64,000 nt of DNA from Flavobacterium pokkalii (lineage in GTDB: Bacteria > Bacteroidota > Bacteroidia > Flavobacteriales > Flavobacteriaceae), in contig NZ_NASZ01000003.1 in assembly GCF_014596575.1 (NCBI RefSeq), positions 62,001-126,000 of the forward strand. Direction: 5' to 3'. Position 1 is the stretch's first letter. Each line of letters begins with the position of its first letter. Made by a program: the position numbers and the translations under genes. Positions 45,896-56,200 of the stretch are shown piece by piece. The notes under the pieces are model-generated. The model saw nothing but the letters and a program-made list of their open reading frames with translations, was not told the DNA's origin and searched no databases.

Positions 45896-47221
45896 ATGGC
45901 ACTAATCGGAAACAAAGAATACTTTAAAGGTATTGGAGAAATTAAATTTGAAGGAAAAGAATCAGACAATCCTTTAGCATTCAAATATTACAACCCGGAA
46001 CAAATTGTAGCCGGAAAAACGATGCGCGAGCATTTTAAATTTGCAATTGCTTACTGGCATACTTTCTGCGGACAGGGTTCTGACCCATTTGGTCCCGGAA
46101 CTCAAAATTTTGCATGGGATCAGGCTAATGATCCTATTCAGGCAGCTAAAGACAAAGCAGATGCCGCTTTTGAATTTATCACTAAAATGGGTTTTGATTA
46201 CTACTGCTTTCACGATGTAGATTTGGTAAGCGAAGGAAATTCATTAGCTGATTTAGAGACTAATTTAGCTCTGATTACTGAATATGTAAAAGAAAAACAG
46301 ACTGCTTCTGGGGTGAAATTGCTTTGGGGAACTGCTAATTGTTTCTCCAATCCACGTTATATGAACGGAGCAGCAACCAATCCGGATTTTAATGTTTTGG
46401 CAAGAGCTGGTGGACAGGTAAAATTGGCGATTGATGCGACAATTGCTTTGGGTGGTGAAAATTATGTATTCTGGGGAGGTCGTGAAGGTTATATGTCTTT
46501 GCTAAATACAGATATGGGACGTGAACTAGACCACATGGGACAATTTTTGGCCAAAGCCAGAGACTACGCCCGTGCGCAAGGATTCAAAGGAAATTTCTTC
46601 ATTGAACCAAAACCAATGGAACCAATGAAACATCAATATGATTTTGACTCGGCAACGGCTATCGGATTTTTACATAAATATGGTTTAGAGAAAGATTTCA
46701 AAATCAACATCGAAGTAAACCACGCAACTTTAGCACAACACACTTTCCAACACGAAATTGAAGTGGCTGCCAATGCTGGAATGCTAGGAAGTTTGGATGC
46801 TAACCGTGGGGATTACCAAAATGGTTGGGATACAGACCAATTTCCAAACAACATTCAGGAAATTACCGAAGCGATGTTAGTTTTCTTAAAAGCTGGCGGA
46901 TTGCAAGGCGGAGGAGTTAATTTTGATGCTAAAATCAGAAGAAACTCAACCGATATGGAAGATGTTTTCTTAGCTCATATTGGTGGTGCAGATACTTTTG
47001 CAAGAGCCTTATTGACTGCTGACAAAATCATTTCCTCTTCACCTTATGACAAATTAAGAGCGCAACGATACAGCTCATTTGATTCCGGAAAAGGAAAAGA
47101 TTTCGAAAACGGAAAATTAGGTTTAGAAGATTTATACAAAATCGCTCAGGAAAACGGAGAATTGCAATTGCAAAGTGGTAAACAAGAGCTTTTTGAAAAC
47201 ATTATTAACCAATACATCTAA
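45896..47221 (+). CDS. xylA: Xylose isomerase
   Basis: A 441-residue isomerase converting D-xylose to D-xylulose. The class II-length N-terminus ([26 protein letters not shown]) is followed by the catalytic FHDVD segment (His106, Asp109), [17 protein letters not shown], the metal-binding FIEPKPMEP and [16 protein letters not shown], and [17 protein letters not shown]. All expected residues are visible. A terminator follows. Confidence 0.96.
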   Translation: MALIGNKEYFKGIGEIKFEGKESDNPLAFKYYNPEQIVAGKTMREHFKFAIAYWHTFCGQGSDPFGPGTQNFAWDQANDPIQAAKDKADAAFEFITKMGFDYYCFHDVDLVSEGNSLADLETNLALITEYVKEKQTASGVKLLWGTANCFSNPRYMNGAATNPDFNVLARAGGQVKLAIDATIALGGENYVFWGGREGYMSLLNTDMGRELDHMGQFLAKARDYARAQGFKGNFFIEPKPMEPMKHQYDFDSATAIGFLHKYGLEKDFKINIEVNHATLAQHTFQHEIEVAANAGMLGSLDANRGDYQNGWDTDQFPNNIQEITEAMLVFLKAGGLQGGGVNFDAKIRRNSTDMEDVFLAHIGGADTFARALLTADKIISSSPYDKLRAQRYSSFDSGKGKDFENGKLGLEDLYKIAQENGELQLQSGKQELFENIINQYI

Positions 47222-47248
47222 AAGTTTTTCTTTTAAAATTACCAAAAC

Positions 47249-47277
47249 ACCCCGTCAGAAATGTCGGGGTATTTTTT
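47249..47277 (+). terminator. Terminator after xylA
   Basis: ACCCCG (47249-47254) pairs with CGGGGT (47265-47270), with two further inner pairs, followed by six T at 47272-47277. Confidence 0.85.
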
Positions 47278-47310
47278 ATTACTCCATTTCAAAATTAATT
47301 TTCACAAAAG

Positions 47311-47327
47311 CAGGACAGTACAGGATT
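47311..47327 (+). promoter_or_regulatory. Direct-repeat activator site C
   Basis: CAGGACA-GTA-CAGGATT has the 10-bp period of site A. Exactly 20 bp after it stands TAATATTG (47348-47355), one mismatch from the -7 consensus. It should drive the operon starting at 47592. Confidence 0.6.
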
Positions 47328-47347
47328 CTAAATAAAAAAAACAATAG

Positions 47348-47355
47348 TAATATTG
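47348..47355 (+). promoter_or_regulatory. -7-like box downstream of site C
   Basis: TAATATTG differs from TAnnTTTG at one position. With the repeat 20 bp upstream it would give a leader of about 230 nt before the CBM9-like gene. Confidence 0.5.
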
Positions 47356-47443
47356 AATAGTTCAAAAATTTACAACAAATTCTTTTTTTGAATAGTTATA
47401 AATTTAGTTTTTAGTTTAGTTTTAGTGTGAGTTTTTTAGTTCT

Positions 47444-47472
47444 AAGCCCTGGCAACTGTTAGGGCTTTTTTT
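47444..47472 (+). terminator. Terminator-like hairpin within the 47592 operon leader
   Basis: AAGCCCT (47444-47450) pairs with AGGGCTT (47461-47467) and is followed by T to 47472. No gene precedes it after the xylA terminator, so it either attenuates the operon that starts at site C or ends a short RNA. Confidence 0.6.
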
Positions 47473-47591
47473 AATAAAAACCATTTCTTAAAAGGAATTT
47501 AAAAACTGCTTTTTGAAAATGCTGCCAAAATTTATGATTTTTTTGAGTCAAAACAACGGTCTCTTTAAAGAAAAACAAATCTAAAAACATC

Positions 47592-48704
47592 ATGATTAGC
47601 TTACGCCAGACATTCTTTTACCAAGCCCTGAAAAATAAATTTCTGCTGTCCTGCTGTGCCGTTTTAGCTATTATTTTTCAAATAAAAGCACAAGACAACA
47701 GAAGTTTTCAAATTTTTCAATTTCCTGCCAATAAAATACCGACGATTGACGGAAATACAAACGATTGGAAAATAGTTCCCAAAAATTACGTTGTGGGCAT
47801 GAATGAATTATGGGATGACAGTGGCAAACAACCGAAAGCCGATCCTAAAAATCTGGATATTAGTGTAAAAGTGGGATGGGTAAAAGGACTCAATCGTTTG
47901 TATTTTCTCTATGAAGCCTATGATGATTATTGGGATTTTTCTTCGTCCGGATTACATAATGACACCTTTGAACTAATAATCGATGCCGATCAATCCGGTG
48001 GTCCGTTTATTGATCGTTTTCACCCAAATAAAAGCCTGACCAATACGATGGCGGCTTATTTTTCCTATCATGGCGTTCATGCACAAAACTATCATATTTT
48101 TACTCCCGCCGTAGAAAAAGACTGGACGATGGTTTGGGGCAGCCAGCCTTGGATTAAAAATTTACCTTATGCCAATGCTGCTTATCATTACGATTTCAAA
48201 CCGGGACAGGCTGGAAAATTAACGTTGGAATTCTGGATTACTCCTTTTGATTATGCAGGAAATGATCCTTCAAGAGCAATCGAATCTATTTTAGAAGAGA
48301 ACAAAAACATTGGCCTTTGCTGGGCAGTAATCGATTATGACGATGTAAATAAAACCGAAAATAATGGTTTTTGGAACCTTTCCAAAGAACACACTATGTA
48401 CGGAAATGCTTCTTTCGCTTTACCTTTTAAACTAATGCCTCTGGAAGCGCAATTCAAAAAAGAAATTGAAGCCAAATGGACGCATAAAATCATCAATATG
48501 GAAAAACGGGAAATCGCTTTTATAGATGAATCAGAAGGAGAAATCAACTCCTGGAATTGGGATTTTGGTGACGGAAGCACTTCTTCTGAACAAAATCCAA
48601 TTCACCAATACAAAGAAGCCGGAAAATATGTTGTAATTTTAAAAATTCGTGGTCCAAAAGGCGAATCTAAATTTTCAAAAGTCTGGGATGTAGCCGTAAA
48701 ATAA
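47592..48704 (+). CDS. Secreted CBM9-like and PKD-domain protein
   Basis: A 370-residue secreted protein. A signal peptide (about 14-34, LKNKFLLSCCAVLAIIFQIKAQ) is followed by a CBM9-like sugar-binding fold (about 45-265: PTIDGNTNDWKIVPK, KVGWVKGLNRLYFLYEAYDDYW) and a C-terminal PKD domain (about 298-370: WNWDFGDGSTSSEQNPIHQY). No catalytic motif was seen. As first gene of the enzyme operon it is probably a glycan-binding accessory protein. Confidence 0.8.
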   Translation: MISLRQTFFYQALKNKFLLSCCAVLAIIFQIKAQDNRSFQIFQFPANKIPTIDGNTNDWKIVPKNYVVGMNELWDDSGKQPKADPKNLDISVKVGWVKGLNRLYFLYEAYDDYWDFSSSGLHNDTFELIIDADQSGGPFIDRFHPNKSLTNTMAAYFSYHGVHAQNYHIFTPAVEKDWTMVWGSQPWIKNLPYANAAYHYDFKPGQAGKLTLEFWITPFDYAGNDPSRAIESILEENKNIGLCWAVIDYDDVNKTENNGFWNLSKEHTMYGNASFALPFKLMPLEAQFKKEIEAKWTHKIINMEKREIAFIDESEGEINSWNWDFGDGSTSSEQNPIHQYKEAGKYVVILKIRGPKGESKFSKVWDVAVK

Positions 48705-48764
48705 CCAACCTAAAATTTTTCTTTACTTAAAAACAAACTATCAAACCATTAATACCAAACCAAA

Positions 48765-50132
48765 ATGAAAACCACCTTAATTACCCGCGGAATCAAAATG
48801 GCTGTAGCTTCTGCTATGATTACGATTCCTTTTAACGCTTCGGCACAAAACCCTGTAAATGATGCCACTACTCCCCTGCATCTTTTACAACCTGATTATC
48901 CTACTCCTTACGGTGCCAAAACCCCTCAGGAAATCAAAGCAACTATTGACAAAATATATGATTTCCTTGAAAAAACAACCCCGGCGGGATTAATCAACAG
49001 TAAAACCCAACAACCCATTACGGATTTAAAAAAGCTGGACGAAAACAGCATTTTTACGCCCGGAACTTTCCGACTGACCAGCTACGAATGGGGAGTAACC
49101 TATGCCGCTATGCTCTTAGCTACCGAAGCAACCGGAGATCAAAAATATGCCGATTACACCAATAAACGCCTACAATTAATGGCAGATATTGCTCCTTATT
49201 ACAAAAAACAACTGGCTAAAAACAACAAATTTCCTTCACCTATTCACGGCTTTTTAATGCCACACGCTTTAGATGACGGCGGTGCTGTTACTGCTGCCAT
49301 GATTAAAGCACAACGAGCCGGATTAAAAGCGGATCTAAAACCTTTGATTGACCATTTCATGGATTATATCAGCAATAAGGAATTTCGCTTAACCGACGGA
49401 ACTTTAGCCAGAAACAGACCGCAACCGAATACCTTATGGCTGGACGACATGTTTATGGGCGTACCTGCTTTGGCACAAATGGGGAAACTAACCGGAGATG
49501 TAAAATACTATGATGATGCGGTAAAACAAGTGAAGCAATTTTCCGAAAGAATGTTCAACAGCCAAAAAAACTTATACATGCATGGCTGGGTGCAATCGAT
49601 GGAAGAACATCCTCAATTTCACTGGGCTCGTGCCAATGGCTGGGCCGTGATGACTTTAGTCGAATTACTAGAAGTATTACCAAAAGACCACCCGGGGTAC
49701 AATATGGTTTTAAACCAATTAAGAGCACACATCAAAGGATTGGTTGCTTATCAGGACGGAACCGGTTTTTGGCATCAGTTAATTGACCGCAATGATACTT
49801 ATCTGGAAACATCGGCAACAGCAATTTATGCTTATTCCATTACAAGAGCCATTAACAGAGGCTATATTGACAAAGCCGCTTATGCTCCTGCAGCATTATT
49901 AGCGTGGAATGCTGTAGCTACCAAAGTAAACAACAAAGGTCAGGTTGAAGGCACCTGCGTAGGAACCGGAATGGGATTTGACCCTGCTTTTTACTACTAT
50001 CGTCCCATCAATGTTTTTGCTGCACATGGCTATGGTCCTGTAATTTTAGCCGGTTCAGAAATCATTTTAATGCTTAAAAACAACGAATTCGAAATTAACG
50101 ACAGTTCACTACAATTAAAAACCCGTAAATAA
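48765..50132 (+). CDS. GH105 unsaturated rhamnogalacturonyl hydrolase
   Basis: A 455-residue secreted (alpha/alpha)6-barrel enzyme that removes the 4,5-unsaturated uronic acid left at chain ends by a polysaccharide lyase. The signal peptide ends after NASAQ (about 28). Family motifs: WGVTYAAML, DDGG (about 172), WLDDMFMG with the candidate catalytic Asp at 227-228, and HWARANGWAVMTLVELL. It fits downstream of the PL11 lyase encoded at 60.7 kb. GH105 enzymes also act on ulvan fragments, so the exact uronate is open. Confidence 0.92.
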   Translation: MKTTLITRGIKMAVASAMITIPFNASAQNPVNDATTPLHLLQPDYPTPYGAKTPQEIKATIDKIYDFLEKTTPAGLINSKTQQPITDLKKLDENSIFTPGTFRLTSYEWGVTYAAMLLATEATGDQKYADYTNKRLQLMADIAPYYKKQLAKNNKFPSPIHGFLMPHALDDGGAVTAAMIKAQRAGLKADLKPLIDHFMDYISNKEFRLTDGTLARNRPQPNTLWLDDMFMGVPALAQMGKLTGDVKYYDDAVKQVKQFSERMFNSQKNLYMHGWVQSMEEHPQFHWARANGWAVMTLVELLEVLPKDHPGYNMVLNQLRAHIKGLVAYQDGTGFWHQLIDRNDTYLETSATAIYAYSITRAINRGYIDKAAYAPAALLAWNAVATKVNNKGQVEGTCVGTGMGFDPAFYYYRPINVFAAHGYGPVILAGSEIILMLKNNEFEINDSSLQLKTRK

Positions 50133-50149
50133 TCTTAAAAATACATTTC

Positions 50150-51517
50150 ATGAACAGACTCATCATCAGCAGCTTTGTCTTAGTCAACTCGTTTTTATCT
50201 TTTGGTCAATCAATCGAAAAATCAAATGATTCACACAAAAAGCCTAATTTCGTAGTAATCGTTGCTGATGATGCCGGCTGGAATGATGTGGGCTATAACG
50301 GTTCGGAAATTCATACCCCGAATATTGACTGGCTGGCCAAAAACGGAACACAACTCAACCGCTTATATGCCGCTCCAACCTGTTCCCCTTCTCGAGCCAG
50401 TTTCTTTACCGGAAGACCTTCCAGCCGTATGGGGATTGTAGCACCTATAAGCGATAAAAGTAATTTAAGTCTGCCTAATGATGTTATCACTTTACCGCAG
50501 GCTTTGCATCAGCAAAATTACCAAACTGCTTTGTTTGGCAAATGGCATTTAGGACTCAATCCGTCCAGCGGACCAAAAGCCTATGGTTTTGATTATTCTT
50601 ATGGCTTTTTGCACGGACAAATTGACCAATACAGTCATGAATACAAAAACGGCGACCCAAGTTGGCATCGAAATGGTGTTTTCATCACCGAAAAAGGTCA
50701 TGTAACCGATTTAGTAGAAAAAGAAGCCATCAACTGGTTGAAAACCCAAAGAAATTCAGACCAAAATTTCTACATCCAATTGAGTTACAGCGCCCCACAT
50801 TTTCCTTTACAGGAAGAAGATAAATGGAAGAAACCTTATCTAAAAACTATCAAAAACAACTCCAGAAGAGATTTTGCCGCCGCCATGTCTCACTTGGATT
50901 ACAGCATTGGACAAGTTTTAAAAGCACTGAAAAAACAACATTTAGATCAAAACACCATAGTCATTTTTATGAGTGATAACGGTGCTATGGACAAATGGAT
51001 TCCGGGTAATCAATACCAGAGAAGACATGCCGCTAATGATGTTTTGGGTAGTAATTATCCGCTTCGTGACTGGAAAACTACTAATTATGAAGGAGCTGTA
51101 AGAGTCCCTGCAATTGTCTATTGGAAAAATAAAATAGACCATTCTCTGAACCAAAATTATTTTTCAGTAAATGATTTAATGCCAACTATTTTAACTTTGG
51201 CCGGAGCCAAAACGATTCCGGCAACAGTAGAAGGAAAAAACATTTGGAATGCCATTAAAAACAATGATTCTATTCCAAATCAGCAAATTTACATTAGGGG
51301 ACATTTACAAGAAAGCATTATAGAAAAACCTTGGAAATTAATCCGTACCCGACACAAAAATGCACCAACAGTTTTCGAACTTTTTAACCTCGAAAAAGAT
51401 CCTGAGGAAAAAGAAAACCTGATGCAGTCACACCCAAATATTGCAACTAAATTACAACAGGATTTAGAAATTCAGTTCAGTAAAGATGCCAAAGAAGTCA
51501 ATCTGGGCATCGAATAA
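50150..51517 (+). CDS. S1-family sulfatase
   Basis: A 455-residue secreted arylsulfatase-type enzyme. The metal-site VADDAGWNDVGYNG is near residue 37-50, and Cys78-S-P-S-Arg82 is the CxPxR site converted to formylglycine. FGKWHLG, SYSAPHFPL and MSDNGAMDKW complete the S1 core. Length is normal. It lies 17 bp after GH105 and ends the operon segment before site D. It implies that the target glycan carries sulfate esters. No maturase (FGE or anSME) is in the window. Confidence 0.93.
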   Translation: MNRLIISSFVLVNSFLSFGQSIEKSNDSHKKPNFVVIVADDAGWNDVGYNGSEIHTPNIDWLAKNGTQLNRLYAAPTCSPSRASFFTGRPSSRMGIVAPISDKSNLSLPNDVITLPQALHQQNYQTALFGKWHLGLNPSSGPKAYGFDYSYGFLHGQIDQYSHEYKNGDPSWHRNGVFITEKGHVTDLVEKEAINWLKTQRNSDQNFYIQLSYSAPHFPLQEEDKWKKPYLKTIKNNSRRDFAAAMSHLDYSIGQVLKALKKQHLDQNTIVIFMSDNGAMDKWIPGNQYQRRHAANDVLGSNYPLRDWKTTNYEGAVRVPAIVYWKNKIDHSLNQNYFSVNDLMPTILTLAGAKTIPATVEGKNIWNAIKNNDSIPNQQIYIRGHLQESIIEKPWKLIRTRHKNAPTVFELFNLEKDPEEKENLMQSHPNIATKLQQDLEIQFSKDAKEVNLGIE

Positions 51518-51603
51518 AATCATTCATCCGCTATTCGAAAATCACAATAAAATTATCCAAAACTATCTCAATTTTATCCATTCAAACATTTTTAATCAAA
51601 AAA

Positions 51604-51620
51604 CAGACCAGTACAGGATA
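51604..51620 (+). promoter_or_regulatory. Direct-repeat activator site D
   Basis: CAGACCA-GTA-CAGGATA has the 10-bp period of sites A and C; its proximal half is identical to site A. Exactly 20 bp downstream stands GATTTTCG (51641-51648), a weak -7 box. The GH28 ATG follows at 51667. Confidence 0.6.
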
Positions 51621-51666
51621 GTTTTTAGAAAGGAAATAAAGATTTTCGGAAATAAAACATATTCAA

Positions 51667-53124
51667 ATGAAAATCGCTCCCCTTTTTTTAAATATACTGT
51701 GCTGCTTATTTTTTTCCTGTAAAGAAACCGCTCAAATTACGAAAAGCACACCCAATTTTGAACCCAAATGGATTAATAAAGTGGGTGCAAAAGAAAATAC
51801 TTTCAGTTCAAAAACCTATTATCCCAATGATTTTGGTGCAGTAAATGACGGTGTAACACTCTCCACAAAAAGCATTCAAAAAGCCATCGACGAATGCAGT
51901 AAAAATGGTGGTGGAACCGTCACTTTTAAACCTGGAAAATATCTGATTGGTTCTTTATTTATAAAAGAAGGCGTTCATTTTAATGTTCCGGAAAACGTAA
52001 CACTTTTAGGAAGTGAAAACATAGCTGATTATCCTGAAATTGACACTCGTGTTGCCGGAATTGAGATGAAATGGCCGGCAGCTTTAATCAATGTTTTAGA
52101 CCAAAAAAATATCACTTTGGATGGCGAAGGAACCATTGACGGACAGGGCAAAGTCTTTTGGGATTATTATTGGAATTTACGCAAAGAATACGAAGCCAAA
52201 AATTTACGCTGGATTGTAGATTATGATGCCAAACGCCCCCGAACGATTTTAATTTCTAATTCCAAAAATGTATTTCTTAAAAATTTAAATATTCAAAAAG
52301 CGGGCTTTTGGACGGTGCAGGTATTGTATTCAGAGTATGTGACTGTTGACGGAATCAAAATCAGAAATAACATTGGCGGTCACGGTCCAAGTACCGACGG
52401 GGTTGATATCGATTCTTCCCGATGGATTTTGGTTCAAAACTGTGATATTGATTGCAATGATGACAATTTTTGTCTGAAAGCGGGTCGTGATTGGGACGGA
52501 CTTCGTGTCAACAAACCAACCGAATATGTTGTGGTTCGTAATTGCATTGCCAGACAAGGTGCTGGATTGTTTACAGTAGGTAGCGAAACTTCAGGTAGTA
52601 TTCGTCACGTTTATGCCTCAAATATTCAAGGTTTTGGCACCAAAAACGGCCTTAACATCAAATCGGCAACCAATCGGGGAGGAACCGTAGAAGATGTGTA
52701 TCTGGAAAATATCAAAATGGAAAGCGTAGGAACTTTTATCACCATTTCGATGAATTGGAATCCCGCTTACAGCTACTCCAAATTACCGGAAGGATACACC
52801 GAGGAAAGCTTGCCTCCGCATTGGAAAAAAATGCTGAATAAAGTTGAACCAGAGTCTAAAGGAATTCCAACTTTCAAAAATATCTACTTAAAAAACATCG
52901 ACATCAAAGGCGCTAAAAAGGCCATTTCAGTGAGCGGATTAAAGGAATCAATTGTGGAAAATGTCCATCTAAAAAATGTTCAGATTACGGCCCAAACCGC
53001 CGGAAGTATCAATTTTAGCCAAAATTGGTTTTTAGACGATGTAAGCATAAATGCCTTAGATAATTCGACACTAAAAATTGAAAATTCCACGAATGTAGAT
53101 TTTTCAAAAGTTGCAAACAGATAA
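51667..53124 (+). CDS. GH28 pectin hydrolase lipoprotein
   Basis: A 485-residue polygalacturonase/rhamnogalacturonase-family enzyme with a lipoprotein signal (Cys18, CCLFFSCKE). The right-handed beta-helix core shows FGAVNDGVTLSTKSIQKAID, the first catalytic region STDGVDIDSS, the paired Asp in DCNDDNFCLKAGRD, VGSETSGSIRHV in place of the endo-enzyme GHG motif, and LNIKSATNRGG. The substitutions suggest an exo-acting enzyme, perhaps releasing galacturonate or acting on a rhamnogalacturonan. The gene has its own activator site D. Confidence 0.92.
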   Translation: MKIAPLFLNILCCLFFSCKETAQITKSTPNFEPKWINKVGAKENTFSSKTYYPNDFGAVNDGVTLSTKSIQKAIDECSKNGGGTVTFKPGKYLIGSLFIKEGVHFNVPENVTLLGSENIADYPEIDTRVAGIEMKWPAALINVLDQKNITLDGEGTIDGQGKVFWDYYWNLRKEYEAKNLRWIVDYDAKRPRTILISNSKNVFLKNLNIQKAGFWTVQVLYSEYVTVDGIKIRNNIGGHGPSTDGVDIDSSRWILVQNCDIDCNDDNFCLKAGRDWDGLRVNKPTEYVVVRNCIARQGAGLFTVGSETSGSIRHVYASNIQGFGTKNGLNIKSATNRGGTVEDVYLENIKMESVGTFITISMNWNPAYSYSKLPEGYTEESLPPHWKKMLNKVEPESKGIPTFKNIYLKNIDIKGAKKAISVSGLKESIVENVHLKNVQITAQTAGSINFSQNWFLDDVSINALDNSTLKIENSTNVDFSKVANR

Positions 53125-53203
53125 TAAAAAATAAAGACACAAATTCACTATAAAAATTATAAATAACATTCGTGAATTAACGGTAAAAAACAATTATTCT
53201 ATA

Positions 53204-56200
53204 ATGAAATCCAAAATCTCTATTTCCCTGTTACTTCTTTCTCTTTCTATATCTAATTTGTCTGTTCAAAGTCAAAATTTATGGCATGGAGAAAAACGAA
53301 AAATCCATTACAGCCCGGAAGGGAAAAGTTTTGTTTTACAAAACGGCACCCGGAAATTCAATCGTGCTTTATACGGAAGTAACACCGCTTTTAGAGTGGA
53401 AGCGGGCGATTTACCGGAATTTTCCATGTACATGCCGGGAATGGGAGGCAATTTCAAATTGGGAATTAGTAATGGCAAAAACAGCAAATGGATTACGGAG
53501 GCGACTCAAATCAAAACCAAATACACACCAGGAACTGTAGCATATGAAATCAAAGATGCTCTACTTGAAAAGGGAACTTTGGCTGTACAAATAGTTGCCT
53601 TAAATGATAGCGAAGGATTTATTATTAAAGTTACAGCAAACAACATACCTAAAAACAGCTCCTTATTTTGGGCTTTTGGTGGTGCCAGTGGCAAAAAATT
53701 CTCCCGAAATGGAGATATTGGTGGTGACCCGGAATCTGTTTTTTATTTGCATCCCGAAAATTGTATTAACAATCAATACCAAATAAGCAAAAACAGTTTT
53801 ATACTTTCTTATGGTTCAGAAAGCAGTAAAAAAATAACCGAAAATAATCAAAATCTTAGTGGAATATTCCCAGATTCCAAAGTCCAAATTTCAAGCGCTA
53901 ATTTTCTAAAAACACCTCTAGAAAATTGGGCTTCAAAAGTAGATACGGCTCCGATGCTGATTGGTCAATTAAATGAATTTTCGAAAAATGGAGATTATTG
54001 GCTAATTGAAAACATCAAAAAGGTTGAAAATGCAACTCAAAAAAGTCTTGCTGAAAAATTCCAAAAAGCCCTCAATCAAAGTGATGTTTTGGCCAACCGA
54101 ATCAAAGTCAACACCCCAGATCCTTACATAAATACACTGGGCGGTGCTCTAGCCATGGCAGCCGATGCTATTTGGGAAAATCCGGCTTATTTGCACGGTG
54201 CTATTGCCTGGAGAATGTACCTGAATGCCTGGCGAGGTGCTTATGTAGCCGACCCTTTGGGCTGGCACGACCGAGCTAAAACCCATTTTGAAAGCTATGG
54301 AAATTCTCAGGTCATCGAACCGGAATCAGGTCCTGTTGTACCAGATACGACCCGAAATTATGCCCGTCAACTCGAAAAAATAGGCACTTCAATGTTTAGT
54401 AGTGGTTACATCAGTCGCAATCCAAACAAAAACACCGTTGCCCATCATTATGATATGAATTTGGTTTTTATTGACCAATTAATTCGCCATTTTAAATGGA
54501 CGGGTGATAAAGATTTTCTCAAAAAAATGTGGCCAGTAATCAGCAGACATCTGGCTTGGGAAAAACGTAATTACGATACAGACGGCGATGGTTTGTACGA
54601 TGCCTACGCAGCTATTTGGGCGAGTGACGGTCTGGGTTATAGCGGCGGTGGCGTAGTTTACACCTCTGCCTATAACTATTATGCAAATAAAATGGCTGCA
54701 GAATTAGCCATCATTATTGGCGAAGATGGTTCGGCCTACGCCAAAGAAGCACAGCATATTTATGATGCCATTCAAAAAAAATTATGGCTCAACAACAAAG
54801 GGACTTTTGCCGAATACAAAGACCTTTTGGGCAATCAACTCACACATGATACTCCCGGAATTTGGAGTATTTATCATACGCTAGACAGCGAAGTAGCCAA
54901 TCCTTTTCAGGCATATCAAGCGCTGAAATACATTGACAATGAAATTCCTCATATTCCGGTTCAGGCTGAAGGTTTGGATAAAAACAATCTGGAATTGATT
55001 TCAACCACCAATTGGCAGCCTTACACCTGGTCTGTAAATAATGTGGCATTGGCTGAGATTTTACACACTGCCCTCGCCTATTGGCAAGGCGGACAAGCCG
55101 AAAAAGCCTACCAACTTTGGGAAAGCGGACTCATTGAAAGTATGTATCTAGGAGCTTGCCCAGGCGGATTTGAACAGTTATTATTTCAGGATGCGATTCG
55201 TGGCGAATTGTACCGTGACTTTGCCGATCCAGTGGGAATGGCAGGAAGATCATTGGTAGAAGGACTTTTTGGAATTCAGCCAAATGCACTCAAAAACACG
55301 CTTACTATCCAACCTGGACTTCCTAAATCTTGGAATGAAGCTTCGTTAGAAATTCCCGATGTGGCATTTTCTTTCGAAAGAAAAAACAATATTGACATTT
55401 ATAAAATAACACCGCATTTTCCAACAAAAATGAATTTGCAATTAGTACTAAATGCAACTCATGAGAACATTAGCAAAGTCATCGTAAACGGTAAGGAAGT
55501 TTCATGGAAACAAATTGAGGGAACAGTTGGAAACCCAAAAATCAGCATCGAAAGTCCTTATGCAGATATATACCAAATCGAAATTATTTGGAAAGGCGAA
55601 AAACTTGAAAAAATCAGCTCGGATTTTAGCATTTGCGAAGGCGAAAAACTCATTATCAAAACCCAAAAAGCGACTATTTTAGAAATCAAAGACAGTCAAA
55701 GTTGTTTGGAACAAATCAACCAACAAAATCATGAAATAGCTGCAATTGCCTATGGTTTGAGTAATAAATCTTTCTTCGTCAAATTACAACAAAAAGAGAT
55801 GATTTGGTGGGAGGCAATCGACTTAAAAATCAATCCTAAAATAGCAATTGTTTCGAATGAAATTAAAGCTGATAAAGCAATTTTGACAATTAAAAATCAC
55901 TCCAATTCGAGCTTAGCCGGAACTTATGTTGTTAATCAAAATACAAAGAAAGCAAATACAATTTTCGAAGCAAATTCAGAAAAAACTATTGAAATTCCCG
56001 TAAACCAATTGCATTCCGGAACCAACCAAATCGAACTAAATTGGGATAACGGAACCAAAACCAAACTGACTTTTACCAATTGGGACATTTCAAGTAATTC
56101 AAAAACGAAATGGGAAACAGTATCTTTAAGCACAATTTATAACGACAAAATCACCAATATTTTTGAAAATAAATACCTCAGCCCAAGAGCGCAATCGCCT

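Larger units (their letters stand above)
47222..47591. other. Control region between xylA and the CBM9-like gene
   Basis: A 370-bp gap. It contains the xylA terminator, direct-repeat site C with its -7-like box, two copies of TTGAATAGTT-like sequence (about 47353 and 47388), an A/T-rich stretch with repeated AGTTT, a second terminator-like hairpin (47444-47472) and about 120 bp of featureless leader before the ATG at 47592. Confidence 0.65.

Noticed and set aside
51486..51722. 78-residue ORF overlapping the sulfatase end and GH28 start
   Set aside because: It runs across activator site D and overlaps the ends of two well-supported genes.
53155..53182. AATTCAC/GTGAATT inverted repeat before the DUF4450 gene
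   Set aside because: The 7-bp arms are widely spaced in AT-rich DNA with no second copy at another promoter; too weak to call.
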